DNA of 64,000 nt from Lacinutrix sp. (GCF_029238095.1 NZ_JAQWGS010000004.1:1-64000); one strand, 5' to 3'. Positions 45,241 through 54,179 are shown, counted from the stretch's first letter. The notes: generated by a model not told the origin, from the sequence alone. A program made the numbers and translations.

Positions 45241-46506
45241 ATGGACATTACACTACCTTTCTCTAACGATGCTATTGTTTTTGGGCTATTAATGCTCGCC
45301 TTGGGTTTTGTTTTCTATACAGAAAACATTAAAACAGGCTTTTGGAAAACATTTTACAAGTTTGTACCTGCTTTATTAATGTGCTACTTTATTCCTTCAT
45401 TATTTAGCTTGTTTGGTTGGGTAGATCCAGAGACATCAAAAGCTTATTTTGTAGCGAGTCGTTATTTTTTACCAGCCTCTTTGGTATTATTTACATTAAG
45501 TATAGATTTAAAAGCCGTTTTTAATCTAGGTCCAAAAGCGTTAATCATGTTTTTAACTGGAACTATTGGCATTATAATAGGTGGCCCTTTGGCTATTTTA
45601 TTAATTTCTATATTTTCACCTGAAACAGTTGGTGGAGCAGATTTTGATGCTGTATGGAGAGGACTCTCTACACTTGCTGGAAGTTGGATTGGTGGTGGTG
45701 CAAACCAAGCAGCCATGTTAGAAATATACCAATACAATCCAGAAAAATATGGAGGAATGGTAATAGTCGATATTTTTGTTGCTAATGTTTGGATGGCTTT
45801 TTTATTACTTGGTATTGGTAAAAGAGCAAAAATAGACAAATGGCTTAAAGCAGATAATTCCGCAATAGACGCACTTCAAGCAAAAATGGAAGATTTTGCT
45901 GGTAAAACAGTAAGAAATCCTAAGCTTAACGATTATATGGTAATACTAATGATTGCATTTACTGCTGTTGGTATTGCTCATTTTGGGTCTGAACAAATCA
46001 CAACTTTCTTAAAGAACAATTTTGAAGCTGTTAGTGATCCTAAAAGCGCACTATCTTCTTTTGGTAGTGGTTTCTTTTGGCTAATCTCTATAGCAACATT
46101 AATTGGCGTATTACTCTCTTTTACAAAAGCAAAAAACTATGAAGGTGCAGGTGCAAGTAAAATTGGAAGTATTTTTATTTACATTCTAGTAGCTACTATT
46201 GGTATGAAAATGGATTTAGGAGGTATTTTTGAAAAACCAGGACTTATAATGATAGGTATTGTATGGATGACCATACACGCTGGTTTATTAGTTCTAGTCG
46301 CTAAATTAATTAAGGCGCCTTATTTCTTTTTAGCAGTTGGAAGTCAAGCCAATGTAGGTGGTGCAGCCTCTGCTCCAATTGTCGCTGCTGCTTTTCATCC
46401 TTCATTAGCTACTGTAGGAGCACTATTAGCAGTGTTTGGATACGTTGTAGGAACTTATGGTGCAATTCTTTGTGCAGAATTAATGAGAATAGCTGCTACT
46501 GGTTAG
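45241..46506 (+). CDS. DUF819 family membrane protein
   Basis: A polytopic membrane protein with about ten to twelve helices. I chose ATG 45241 (MDITLPFSNDAIVFG), which gives 421 residues. ATG 45199 is an alternative. An upstream TTG at 45163 is unlikely because it lies inside the repeated block and its promoter. Conserved features include LSTLAGSWIGGGANQAAMLEI and GSQANVGGAASAPIVAAAFHP, the paired Gly/Ala-rich motifs of DUF819 (YjcL-like), which look like those of secondary transporters. Substrate unknown. Confidence 0.85.
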   Translation: MDITLPFSNDAIVFGLLMLALGFVFYTENIKTGFWKTFYKFVPALLMCYFIPSLFSLFGWVDPETSKAYFVASRYFLPASLVLFTLSIDLKAVFNLGPKALIMFLTGTIGIIIGGPLAILLISIFSPETVGGADFDAVWRGLSTLAGSWIGGGANQAAMLEIYQYNPEKYGGMVIVDIFVANVWMAFLLLGIGKRAKIDKWLKADNSAIDALQAKMEDFAGKTVRNPKLNDYMVILMIAFTAVGIAHFGSEQITTFLKNNFEAVSDPKSALSSFGSGFFWLISIATLIGVLLSFTKAKNYEGAGASKIGSIFIYILVATIGMKMDLGGIFEKPGLIMIGIVWMTIHAGLLVLVAKLIKAPYFFLAVGSQANVGGAASAPIVAAAFHPSLATVGALLAVFGYVVGTYGAILCAELMRIAATG

Positions 46507-46560
46507 TATTTAATTAATTTTTATTTCATATTTGCGCTCTTAAAATTTCAAAAAATAAAC

Positions 46561-47259
46561 ATGCAAAAATTACTAATCTTATTAAGCGTTTGTTTCCTTT
46601 TTTCTTGTGGAAATGAAACTTCAGATACGCTTATTGTAAAAGGAACCATTAAAGGTTTAAAAAAAGGAACTGTGTACTTAAAAAAAGCTAACGACTCTAC
46701 TTTAGCAATAATAGACTCTATGTTAGTTGGTAAAGATTCTAATTTTAGATTGCAAACTACTATCGAAAGTCCTGAGGTTTTTTACTTGTCTTTAGACAAA
46801 AATGATAGTGATGAAAACAGGATTACTTTTTTTGGAGATAAGGGAATTACAGAAATTAATACCACTCTAAAACAATTTACTTACGATGCTGAAATAAAAG
46901 GTTCTAAACAACAAGAAACACTTGAAGAGTATTTAAGTATGAATTCAAAATTTAAAAATAAAAACTTAGAACTTATTAAAGAGAGTTTTGAAGCTTTAAA
47001 GGATAACGACACAGCTCTTATTAACCAAACAGAAAAGACATATAAAAACCTTGAAAAAAGAAAATACCTGTATACAGTAAACTTTGCAATTAGTAATAAT
47101 GATAGTGAAGTTGCTCCTTATTTAGCGTTAACAGAATTATACAATGCCAATATTAAGTTTTTAGATATTGTAAACGATACTTTGACACCTAGAGTAAAAG
47201 CTTCAAACTACGGGAAAGAATTACAACGCTTTATAGATAAAATTAAAAAGGAAGAATAA
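46561..47259 (+). CDS. DUF4369 lipoprotein
   Basis: A 232-residue lipoprotein. The signal KLLILLSVCFLFSC ends at Cys16. DUF4369 follows with LIVKGTIKGLKKGTVYLKK and the usual beta-rich pattern to about residue 110. A helical region then runs to the end. DUF4369 is normally fused to a thioredoxin-like domain, which is absent here, so this is the stand-alone form. It is terminated by the hairpin at 47281-47315. Confidence 0.83.
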   Translation: MQKLLILLSVCFLFSCGNETSDTLIVKGTIKGLKKGTVYLKKANDSTLAIIDSMLVGKDSNFRLQTTIESPEVFYLSLDKNDSDENRITFFGDKGITEINTTLKQFTYDAEIKGSKQQETLEEYLSMNSKFKNKNLELIKESFEALKDNDTALINQTEKTYKNLEKRKYLYTVNFAISNNDSEVAPYLALTELYNANIKFLDIVNDTLTPRVKASNYGKELQRFIDKIKKEE

Positions 47260-47280
47260 TCTCTTAGCCTTTTCTAAACA

Positions 47281-47315
47281 AAAACCACCTATAAAGTTAC
47301 TATTTAGGTGGTTTT
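47281..47315 (+). terminator. Terminator of the DUF4369 gene
   Basis: An 11-bp perfect stem (AAAACCACCTA / TAGGTGGTTTT) with a 13-base loop and a T run. Confidence 0.85.
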
Positions 47316-47378
47316 TTTATTAAGTAAAAACTGGAATAAAAAAAACCTCAATTAAATTAATAACTGATGTTAATTATG

Positions 47379-47452
47379 AGCCGATGGAGGGACTCGAACC
47401 CACGACCTGCTGATTACAAATCAGCTGCTCTAGCCAGCTGAGCTACATCGGC
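47379..47452 (-). tRNA. tRNA-Thr (anticodon TGT)
   Basis: The minus strand folds as a complete cloverleaf: acceptor GCCGATG with CATCGGC, D arm around AGCTCAGCTGG, and anticodon stem CTGAT/ATCAG enclosing the loop TTTGTAA, which gives anticodon TGT for threonine. The T arm is GTGGGTTCGAGTCCC. The discriminator base is T and no CCA is encoded. It has its own promoter upstream. Confidence 0.96.
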
Positions 47453-47462
47453 GAAACGAGTG

Positions 47463-47492
47463 CAAATATAATTTTGTAAATGATATTTGCAA
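47463..47492 (-). promoter_or_regulatory. Promoter of tRNA-Thr
   Basis: On the minus strand TTG (47492-47490) and TATATTTG (47470-47463) are 22 bases apart, an exact match to the Bacteroidota promoter, about ten bases before the tRNA 5' end. Confidence 0.7.
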
Positions 47493-47509
47493 ACTTTTTT
47501 TTAAACTTT

Positions 47510-47776
47510 TTACAGTTTATTTATTCTTTCTATTAATTCGCGACCTTTAGACTCTAATTGTGAGTTAATTGCCTTAAAATGTGCTTTCTTATTTTCTACA
47601 TCTTTTGCATTAACTTGTGCAATTAAATCATCAAAAACTTTAATAGCGTCGTCAATAACTGCTTCACTTTTTTTTGTGTCTTTACTTGAATTTGAGTATT
47701 CCCAAACGTAAACTGCTTCAATAATATCACCTAACACATAATTAATGTCTTTTTTTAGGTCTCTTTTATTTGCCAT
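47510..47776 (-). CDS. Small conserved helical protein of unknown function
   Basis: An 88-residue soluble, mostly helical and charged protein (KRDLKKDINYVLGDIIEAVYVWEY ... ELIERINKL). No known domain is recognised. The pattern of a basic start and an amphipathic helix is familiar from other Flavobacteriaceae. TACTTTTG at 47806-47799 on the minus strand is a possible -7 box about 23 bases before the start. Confidence 0.72.
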   Translation of the reverse strand: MANKRDLKKDINYVLGDIIEAVYVWEYSNSSKDTKKSEAVIDDAIKVFDDLIAQVNAKDVENKKAHFKAINSQLESKGRELIERINKL

Positions 47777-47888
47777 AATATTAAATTTATTTAGTTTGCA
47801 AAAGTAAAGAAATATTTTGGATTAAATACTTGAAAAGTATGAACTGTTTAAAAGTTAAACCGAATTATTTTTTACCAGAAATAAATGT

Positions 47889-48866
47889 CTAAACATAAAC
47901 CTCTAGCAATACTGCAGTTTCTGCTTCAATTTTAAAAGATTTAATTATTGCTGGCAGTAATATTGTCTCTCCTTTTTTTATAGTTTCTGAGTGTTTGATA
48001 GTGGATATAGTTGCTTCGCCTTCTACACACATATAAATAATAAAGGAATCAAAAGTATTCTCTCTTAAAAGTATTTCTGAATCTATTGGTAGATAATTTG
48101 TTGTAAAATATGAACAATTAACAAGTGTATTTGCTACATTTTTAATTTTAGAATAGTCTACTCTAAAATTATCTTTCATATTAAAATTAATAGCGTCTAT
48201 AGCTAAATCGTTATGCAAATCTCTAGAGTTTCCGCTAGCATCTACTCTATCCCAATCGTAAACACGATAAGTAATATCGCTAGTTTGTTGTATTTCGGCT
48301 AACATTACTCCTGCACCAATGGCATGCACTCGACCCACTTCTATAAAATAAGTATCTCCTGTTTTTACTCTATCGAAATTTAAAATTTCTGTAAGTGTAT
48401 TATTTTTTAAATGTTTAAGATATTTATCTGAATCCATTTTTTGATTAAAACCTACTATTAAGTTTGAATCTTTGTCTGCATCCATAACATACCACATTTC
48501 TGTTTTACCAAAAGAGTTGTGCCTTTTTTTGGCTAATGCATCGTTAGGATGTAATTGTATTGACAAATCTGTTTTAGCATCAATAAATTTAATAAGCAAT
48601 GGAAATTTGTCTCCAAAAATAGAATAGTTTTTCTTACCTATTAAATCTGAAGTATAAGCTTTTAATAAACTTTTAAGCGATTCGCCTTTTAGTGAACCAT
48701 TAAGTACAATAGAAGTGTCTCCATCAATATCGCTTATTTCCCAACTTTCTCCTACACTTTCACCATCGGTTTCTTTTTCTAAAACCGATTTTAATTTATT
48801 TCCTCCCCAAATTTTTTCTTTAAATATGGGCTGGAATTTAATTGGATAAAGCGCTTTTAATGCCAT
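47889..48866 (-). CDS. manA: Type I mannose-6-phosphate isomerase
   Basis: A 325-residue cupin enzyme interconverting mannose 6-phosphate and fructose 6-phosphate. Zinc ligands are visible as QLHPND (Gln104, His106), TEMWYV (Glu123) and GRVHAIGAG (His about 181). GGNKLKSVL near the N-terminus and IKFIDAKTDLSIQLHPND are typical. It is the third gene of the idi-queD-manA run, starting at the base next to the queD stop. Confidence 0.93.
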   Translation of the reverse strand: MALKALYPIKFQPIFKEKIWGGNKLKSVLEKETDGESVGESWEISDIDGDTSIVLNGSLKGESLKSLLKAYTSDLIGKKNYSIFGDKFPLLIKFIDAKTDLSIQLHPNDALAKKRHNSFGKTEMWYVMDADKDSNLIVGFNQKMDSDKYLKHLKNNTLTEILNFDRVKTGDTYFIEVGRVHAIGAGVMLAEIQQTSDITYRVYDWDRVDASGNSRDLHNDLAIDAINFNMKDNFRVDYSKIKNVANTLVNCSYFTTNYLPIDSEILLRENTFDSFIIYMCVEGEATISTIKHSETIKKGETILLPAIIKSFKIEAETAVLLEVYV

Positions 48867-49277
48867 TTATTGACCTGAATAGCTGACAAAATTTCTTGGT
48901 GTTTCGTATAAAACGACCTCTAAATCTAGGTTCGAGTCTAATTTTGCTTTTATTTTTTTATAGATAACTACAACTATATTTTCTGCTGTAGGATTTAAAT
49001 CTTTAAACTCTGAAACATCTAAATTTAAGTTTTTATGATCGAATGCATCTTCAACTTCCGTTTTAATAATGTCTTTTAGAATTTTCACATCCATTACAAA
49101 TCCTGTTTCTAGATCTATATCTCCTGTAACACTTGCAATCAATTCGTAATTATGACCATGATAGTTAGGATTGTTACATTTTCCAAAAACTGCATTGTTT
49201 TTTTCATCGCTCCAATCTTTTCTATAGAGTCTGTGTGCTGAATTAAAATGTGCGCGTCTACTAACTGTTACTTTCAT
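48867..49277 (-). CDS. queD: 6-carboxytetrahydropterin synthase (QueD/PTPS family)
   Basis: A 136-residue 6-pyruvoyl-tetrahydropterin synthase homologue. FNSAHRLY gives His15, and CNNPNYHGHNYE contains Cys34 and the His40/His42 zinc ligands. The CxxxxxHGH arrangement fits QueD, which makes 6-carboxy-tetrahydropterin from dihydroneopterin triphosphate for queuosine. The later FDHKNLN and PTAENI are also typical. It overlaps the end of idi by 17 bases. Confidence 0.9.
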   Translation of the reverse strand: MKVTVSRRAHFNSAHRLYRKDWSDEKNNAVFGKCNNPNYHGHNYELIASVTGDIDLETGFVMDVKILKDIIKTEVEDAFDHKNLNLDVSEFKDLNPTAENIVVVIYKKIKAKLDSNLDLEVVLYETPRNFVSYSGQ

Positions 49278-49797
49278 TTGTTATGTTTATAAATTGATAG
49301 AACTTATCAAAAATTATCTTAAACCAAGCGGTGTATAACTCTGGTTGTTCACTTATATCTTTCTTTACATCTTCTAGTTGCATCCACTTCCAACTTTCTA
49401 CTTCTTCTTTATTAATATTTGGTTCTTTTTCGAAGTAACCAACCATAATGTGATCTAGCTCATGTTCTGTTAATCCATTATCAAAAGGTGCTTTATAAAT
49501 AAAAGATGTTTTCTCTTTTAAAGGTGTTGTAAAGCCCATTTCTTCTTGTAAACGTCTTTTTCCAGCTTGTAGATTGCTTTCTCCTGCTCTTTGATGACTA
49601 CAACATGTATTAGTCCATAATCCAGGAGAATGGTATTTAGTTAATGCGCGTTGCTGCAACATTAATTGGTTTTTACTATTAAAAACAAAAACAGAAAACG
49701 CACGATGTAATAATGCCTTTTCATGTGCTTCCATTTTAGGCATTAATCCTATTTGCTCGTCTTTTTCGTTTACTAAAATTACTTTTTCTTCTTCCAT
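49261..49797 (-). CDS. idi: Isopentenyl-diphosphate delta-isomerase, type I
   Basis: A Nudix-fold enzyme converting isopentenyl to dimethylallyl diphosphate. I chose ATG 49797 (MEEEKVILVNEKDEQIG), giving 178 residues. An in-frame ATG at 49914 would extend through the promoter and into the neighbouring terminator. WTNTCCSHQRAGE holds the active-site Cys and a metal-binding His. RRLQEEMGF is the Nudix-like helix and TEHELDHIMVG carries further metal ligands. It is first in the operon with queD and manA. Confidence 0.93.
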   Translation of the reverse strand: MEEEKVILVNEKDEQIGLMPKMEAHEKALLHRAFSVFVFNSKNQLMLQQRALTKYHSPGLWTNTCCSHQRAGESNLQAGKRRLQEEMGFTTPLKEKTSFIYKAPFDNGLTEHELDHIMVGYFEKEPNINKEEVESWKWMQLEDVKKDISEQPELYTAWFKIIFDKFYQFINITNESNS

Positions 49798-49814
49798 ATT
49801 TTTTATATGCAAAG

Positions 49815-49840
49815 CAAATTTACAAAATAGAGAAAAACAA
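49815..49840 (-). promoter_or_regulatory. Promoter of the idi-queD-manA operon
   Basis: On the minus strand TTG (49840-49838) and TAAATTTG (49822-49815) are 18 bases apart, with about 17 bases to the chosen idi start. This supports that start over the longer frame. Confidence 0.65.
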
Positions 49841-49887
49841 TAAGTTGCTTTTAAGTTTAATTTAGCACTATTGTATTTTGCAAAAAA

Positions 49888-49911
49888 AAGGCTGCTTAAA
49901 AAAGCAGCCTT
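49888..49911 (-). terminator. Terminator of the OmpA-family gene
   Basis: A 10-bp perfect stem (AAGGCTGCTT / AAGCAGCCTT) with an A4 loop and a T run on the minus-strand side. Confidence 0.88.
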
Positions 49912-49932
49912 CATTTTTATAAAAATTATTAC

Positions 49933-51648
49933 TTATTTTTTTGTTAAAATAAACTCACTACGTCTGTTTAAATCGTGTTGTGCTTCGGTACATTTAGATT
50001 TATTAGTAGGTTTGCAGGCACAATCGTTAACTAACTCTCTCTCCCCATAGCCTCTACCAGTTAATCTACTTCTATCTATCCCACCTTTTTCTACAATATA
50101 ATTTATGGTAGATTTATTACGTCTTGCAGATAAATCATCATTATAGGCCATACTTGCTCTACAATCTGTATGAGAACGCACGTCTATCTCTACTGTTGGA
50201 TACGTTTTCATAAACAAGATAACTTTCTGTAATTCACTTGTTGCATCTGGACTACGTATAAAGTCTTTATCAAAATCAAAATAGATAATGTTGATACCTA
50301 AAATCTTTGTTACATCTGTACCAATGGCTATATCTGGCACTGTAATTAAAGGATCTAATTCTAATGTTAAATCCAATGCTAAATCTAATTCTAAATTTAG
50401 TCTTAAATCTGTTTTTGGAGTGGTGATACGTTTTTCGTCTGATGAATATTTTTCCTTCTCACCACGTACTACATATTGTGTGTCACATTCTAAATTAAAA
50501 TGAAATGCTGCATCTGCACCAACTGTTATTTCTTTAACAACTTCTAAATCTGCATCAAATAAAGTTACGGTTGCATAAGGAATAATTTCGCCAGTTTTTT
50601 TGTCTTTTACAACACCTGTAACTTCTTGCTTACAATCTTCTGGATGGTATGCTTTAAAGGAATAAATATCGTCTCCGCCTTTACCTCCTGGTCTATTTGA
50701 TGAGAAAAAACCTTCGGCTGTACCCAAGTTCTCATAATAGGCAAAATCATCGTTAGAACTGTTGATTGGACGTCCTAAATTTTCTGCTGGTAATGGCTGA
50801 TTGTTTGCAAACTTATTCTCAAAATCTCTAATCACATAAACGTCTAGTCCTCCTAATCCTGGTAAACCGTTTGATGCAAAAAATAAATCACCTTTTTCGT
50901 TTATAAACGAAAACGTTTCTTGCCCTTCTGTATTGACTGCTGTACCAAGATTAATAGGCTCACCTAAAGTGCCATCTCTATTTAAATCTGCTACATATAT
51001 ATCTGACATCCCTGTTGTTCCTGGCATGTCTGATGCAAAATATATTTTTGTACCATCTATATTAACGGATGGATGTGCGACACTATACTCATCACTATTA
51101 AAATGAACAGATTCTATATCATCCCATTGATCGTAACTTTGAGAAAAAGCCCTAAATAATTTTAACTTGTTTGTGCCATTTCCATCATCTTTATATTCTT
51201 CTTGGAAATAATTATTTCTTGTAAAAAACATAATGCGTTCGTTTGGTGTAAACGAAACTGATGATTCATGATACTTGGTGTTTATTACTTCTTTATAAGG
51301 TGTTACCTTTTTATAAGAACTGTCATTTATCTTTTCGGCTGTGTAAAGGTCTAAATATGGCTCATTGTTCCAGATATATCTTTCTATATTATTGTCTTTT
51401 GATGTTGAATCAATTCTTAATCTTGAAGAGGCAAATACTAGTTGTTTTTGGTATTGGGCTGTACCAAAATCTGATTTTGATGTATTAATGTCTAGGTTAT
51501 AGACCTTCATTTTATTGTTAATGGCTTCAATTTTCTCTTTGTAATCTTTTGTAGCCATAAAAGCACGTCCTCTTAAATCTTCTTTATCTGACTCATGAAA
51601 CTTTGTCATCCATTTATCTGACTCAGCATAGTCTTTATTAGCTTTCAA
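49933..51648 (-). CDS. OmpA-family protein lacking its N-terminus (probable pseudogene)
   Basis: The frame starts at a TTG (51648), four codons after a stop at 51658-51660. The first residues KANKDYAESDKWMTKFH match the interior of the TPR region in related proteins, so the signal peptide and first repeats are missing. The rest is intact. A WD40/PD40-like beta-propeller (QLVFASSR, IYFASDMPG, LFFASNGLPGLGG, GFFSSNRPGGKGGDD) spans about 65-330. A carboxypeptidase-regulatory module (VTGVVKDKKTGEIIPYATV) follows. The OmpA peptidoglycan-binding domain (NIIYFDFDKDFIRS, RSHTDCRA, LSARRNKS) ends the protein. Without a signal peptide it could not reach the outer membrane. An internal ATG would not restore one. 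Confidence 0.8.
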   Translation of the reverse strand: MKANKDYAESDKWMTKFHESDKEDLRGRAFMATKDYKEKIEAINNKMKVYNLDINTSKSDFGTAQYQKQLVFASSRLRIDSTSKDNNIERYIWNNEPYLDLYTAEKINDSSYKKVTPYKEVINTKYHESSVSFTPNERIMFFTRNNYFQEEYKDDGNGTNKLKLFRAFSQSYDQWDDIESVHFNSDEYSVAHPSVNIDGTKIYFASDMPGTTGMSDIYVADLNRDGTLGEPINLGTAVNTEGQETFSFINEKGDLFFASNGLPGLGGLDVYVIRDFENKFANNQPLPAENLGRPINSSNDDFAYYENLGTAEGFFSSNRPGGKGGDDIYSFKAYHPEDCKQEVTGVVKDKKTGEIIPYATVTLFDADLEVVKEITVGADAAFHFNLECDTQYVVRGEKEKYSSDEKRITTPKTDLRLNLELDLALDLTLELDPLITVPDIAIGTDVTKILGINIIYFDFDKDFIRSPDATSELQKVILFMKTYPTVEIDVRSHTDCRASMAYNDDLSARRNKSTINYIVEKGGIDRSRLTGRGYGERELVNDCACKPTNKSKCTEAQHDLNRRSEFILTKK

Positions 51649-51740
51649 GGCTAGTATTTAATTTAATTTAATTAATTTGGTGATTTAACAAAAAAACCAT
51701 AATTAAAGCAAAAAACTTAAATATATATAGCCTTTAAAAT

Positions 51741-51748
51741 TATATTTG
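51741..51748 (+). promoter_or_regulatory. Candidate -7 box of prfC
   Basis: An exact TATATTTG 17 bases before the prfC ATG, without a clear TTG partner upstream. Confidence 0.4.
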
Positions 51749-51765
51749 CTGAAAATTAACACTAA

Positions 51766-53355
51766 ATGAAATTTTTAAAAGAAATTAACAGAAGAAGAAC
51801 TTTTGGTATTATTTCACATCCAGATGCTGGTAAAACTACTTTAACAGAAAAGCTATTATTATTTGGAGGAGCTATCCAAGAAGCTGGTGCTGTAAAGAGC
51901 AATAAAATTAAAAAAGGAGCTACTAGTGATTTTATGGAAATAGAAAGACAACGTGGAATTAGTGTTGCTACTTCTGTATTAGCTTTTGAGTATAACGGAA
52001 TCAAAATCAATATATTAGATACTCCTGGACATAAAGATTTTGCAGAAGATACATTTAGAACCTTAACTGCAGTAGATAGTGTTATTGTAGTAATTGATGT
52101 AGCCAAAGGTGTTGAGGAACAAACCGAAAAACTTGTAGAAGTTTGCCGAATGCGAAATATACCAATGATTGTTTTTATAAATAAAATGGATCGTGAAGGG
52201 AAAGATGCTTTTGAACTTTTAGATGAAATTGAACAAAAATTAGGTTTAGTAGTAACCCCTTTAAGTTTTCCTATTGGAATGGGTTATGATTTTAAAGGTA
52301 TTTATAACATTTGGGAAAAGAACATTAACCTTTTTAGTGGAGATAGCAGAAAAAACATTGAAGAAACTATTGAAATTTCAGACTTAAACTCTAAAGAATT
52401 AAATAATTTAGTTGGAGAAAAATCTGCAAATACGCTAAGAGAAGAAATAGAATTAGTAGAAGGTATTTATCCTAAATTTAACAATCAAGATTATTTAGAA
52501 GGAAAATTACAACCCGTTTTTTTTGGTTCTGCATTAAATAGTTTTGGAGTTCGCGAATTACTAGATTGCTTTGTTGATATTGCTCCAAAACCAAGAGCGA
52601 AACAGAGTGAAGAACGCCTTGTAAAACCAGATGAAACAGATTTTACCGGTTTTGTATTTAAAATTCATGCCAATATGGATCCTAATCATAGAAATCGTTT
52701 AGCTTTTATTAAAATTGTTTCAGGTGAATTTAAAAGAAACACACCATATTTACATGTTAGGCATAATAAAAAAGTAAAATTTTCTAGCCCAAATGCTTTT
52801 TTTGCTGAGAAAAAAGAAATTGTTGACATCTCGTATCCTGGAGATATAGTAGGTTTGCAAGACACTGGAACCTTTAAAATTGGAGATACCTTAACAGAAG
52901 GTGAAGTGCTGAATTATAAAGGAGTGCCAAGCTTCTCGCCAGAACATTTTAGATATATAAATAATGCAGATCCATTAAAATCTAAACAGCTTAATAAAGG
53001 TATTTACCAACTCATGGATGAAGGTGTTGCACAATTATTTACCTTAGAATTGAACGGAAGGAAGGTAATTGGAACAGTAGGCGCCTTACAATATGAGGTA
53101 ATACAATACCGTTTAGAGCATGAATATGGAGCAAAATGCACCTATGAAAATCTAAATGTATTTAAAGCTTGTTGGGTTGAACCAACAGATAAGAAAAATG
53201 AAGAATTTGCAGCGTTTAAAAGAGTAAAACAACGTTTTTTAGCAAAAGATAAAAGAGGACAGTTGGTGTTTTTAGCAGATTCTTCATTTTCGTTACAAAT
53301 GACACAACAAAAATACCCAAGTGTAAAATTTCATTATGTTTCAGAGTTTAAATAA
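51766..53355 (+). CDS. prfC: Peptide chain release factor 3
   Basis: RF3 is a GTPase that recycles RF1/RF2 from the ribosome after termination. The G motifs are SHPDAGKTTL (G1), the RQRGISV switch, DTPGHKDF (G3) and NKMDRE (G4). EEIEQKLG-type and SFPIGMG stretches and the C-terminal FAAFKRVKQRFLAKD are typical. Length (529) matches E. coli. It is monocistronic, divergent from the truncated OmpA gene, with a terminator downstream. Confidence 0.97.
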   Translation: MKFLKEINRRRTFGIISHPDAGKTTLTEKLLLFGGAIQEAGAVKSNKIKKGATSDFMEIERQRGISVATSVLAFEYNGIKINILDTPGHKDFAEDTFRTLTAVDSVIVVIDVAKGVEEQTEKLVEVCRMRNIPMIVFINKMDREGKDAFELLDEIEQKLGLVVTPLSFPIGMGYDFKGIYNIWEKNINLFSGDSRKNIEETIEISDLNSKELNNLVGEKSANTLREEIELVEGIYPKFNNQDYLEGKLQPVFFGSALNSFGVRELLDCFVDIAPKPRAKQSEERLVKPDETDFTGFVFKIHANMDPNHRNRLAFIKIVSGEFKRNTPYLHVRHNKKVKFSSPNAFFAEKKEIVDISYPGDIVGLQDTGTFKIGDTLTEGEVLNYKGVPSFSPEHFRYINNADPLKSKQLNKGIYQLMDEGVAQLFTLELNGRKVIGTVGALQYEVIQYRLEHEYGAKCTYENLNVFKACWVEPTDKKNEEFAAFKRVKQRFLAKDKRGQLVFLADSSFSLQMTQQKYPSVKFHYVSEFK

Positions 53356-53554
53356 AAAAAACTATTTTAAACACTTTTAAGGGTTTTTATAACACAGAAG
53401 CTATATTTAGTTATTTATATTTTAAAACTCAATAAAAAGAGCTTATATCGCTTGATTTTTTTGTTAAAATAACTAAATGTTATTAATTTTAAAATAATTA
53501 TAAATTATAATTATAATCTTTCTTAATGAGTTATCCATTTGAATTTTAAACAAA

Positions 53555-53582
53555 AAAACTCTAAATGTATATTTAGAGTTTT
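53555..53582 (+). terminator. Terminator of prfC
   Basis: A 12-bp perfect stem (AAAACTCTAAAT / ATTTAGAGTTTT) with a 4-base loop and a T run. It lies about 200 bases after the stop. Confidence 0.85.
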
Positions 53583-53599
53583 TTGTTTTTAGAATAAAA

Positions 53600-53666
53600 C
53601 TTGAACTGTTGGTCCGAAATTTAACGGCATTGAGAGGTTGCTCAAAAAAAATATTTTGAGCACCTC
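53600..53666. repeat. Degenerate copy of the DUF3467 gene tail with hairpin
   Basis: Bases 53600-53644 repeat 53679-53722, the last codons of the DUF3467 gene, with four substitutions and one extra base. The end of this copy (GAGG, one bulged T, TGCTCAAAA) pairs with TTTTGAGCACCTC at 53654-53666, giving a 13-bp stem that could act as a 3' hairpin for the DUF3467 transcript. Confidence 0.7.
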
Positions 53667-53673
53667 CAAAAAA

Positions 53674-53994
53674 TTAGGCTTGTCCTGTTGGACCGAAATT
53701 TAACGGAATTGGAGGTTGCTCATAATCCTTGATTTCACCATGTGCTTTTTCAAAACGCTTTACGTTATCGTTTAATGCTTTTAATAATCGTTTAGCATGT
53801 TGTGGTGTTAGTATGATTCTAGACTTTACTTTACTTTTTGGTGTTCCAGGCATGACACTTACAAAGTCTACAACAAATTCTGATACAGAATGATTAATTA
53901 TTGCAAGATTAGAATAAGTACCTTCTGCTACTTTCTCGTCTAATTCTATGTTTATTTGATTTGGTTTTGGTTTATTATCTTTATTATCTGCCAT
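53674..53994 (-). CDS. DUF3467 domain protein
   Basis: A 106-residue cytosolic protein. The DUF3467 signature is clear: INIELDEKVAEGTYSNLAIINHSVSEFVVDFV, MPGTPKSKVKSRIILTPQHAKRLL and NDNVKRFEKAHGEI. The function is unknown, though the fold is found across bacteria and archaea. It lies upstream-to-downstream after rpoC on the same strand, but a strong terminator separates them. A partial copy of its 3' end follows it. Confidence 0.88.
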   Translation of the reverse strand: MADNKDNKPKPNQINIELDEKVAEGTYSNLAIINHSVSEFVVDFVSVMPGTPKSKVKSRIILTPQHAKRLLKALNDNVKRFEKAHGEIKDYEQPPIPLNFGPTGQA

Positions 53995-54054
53995 TGTAAA
54001 GTTGTTTACGCTTCCGTGATACTGAAAGTCTTATTATTGTATTTCGTTTTACTA

Positions 54055-54086
54055 AAAAGTCCTGCTAAATTTAGCAGGACTTTTTA
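54055..54086 (-). terminator. Terminator of the rpoBC operon
   Basis: A perfect 32-base palindrome (AAAAAGTCCTGCTAAA / its complement) with a T run on both sides, about 95 bases past the rpoC stop. Two smaller stems lie between (GATTTCAC/GTGAAATC at 54140-54169 and ATCTCT/AGAGAT at 54094-54108). Confidence 0.88.
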
Positions 54087-54179
54087 AATACTATCTCTTA
54101 GAGAGATCCCAACCTGCGTTGGACTAAATTTGAGTTGCAGATTTCACTTTGCCTTTGTTTGGTGAAATCCGATTCTTAT

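Larger units (their letters stand above)
53356..53673. other. 318-bp gap between prfC and DUF3467 genes
   Basis: The gap is A+T-rich and lacks an open frame of note. It holds the prfC terminator (53555-53582) and a degenerate copy of the 3' end of the DUF3467 gene with an associated hairpin (53600-53666). Nothing else is supported. Confidence 0.6.

Noticed and set aside
49798-49914. Longer idi start
   Set aside because: It would run through the promoter at 49815-49840 and into the terminator of the neighbouring gene.
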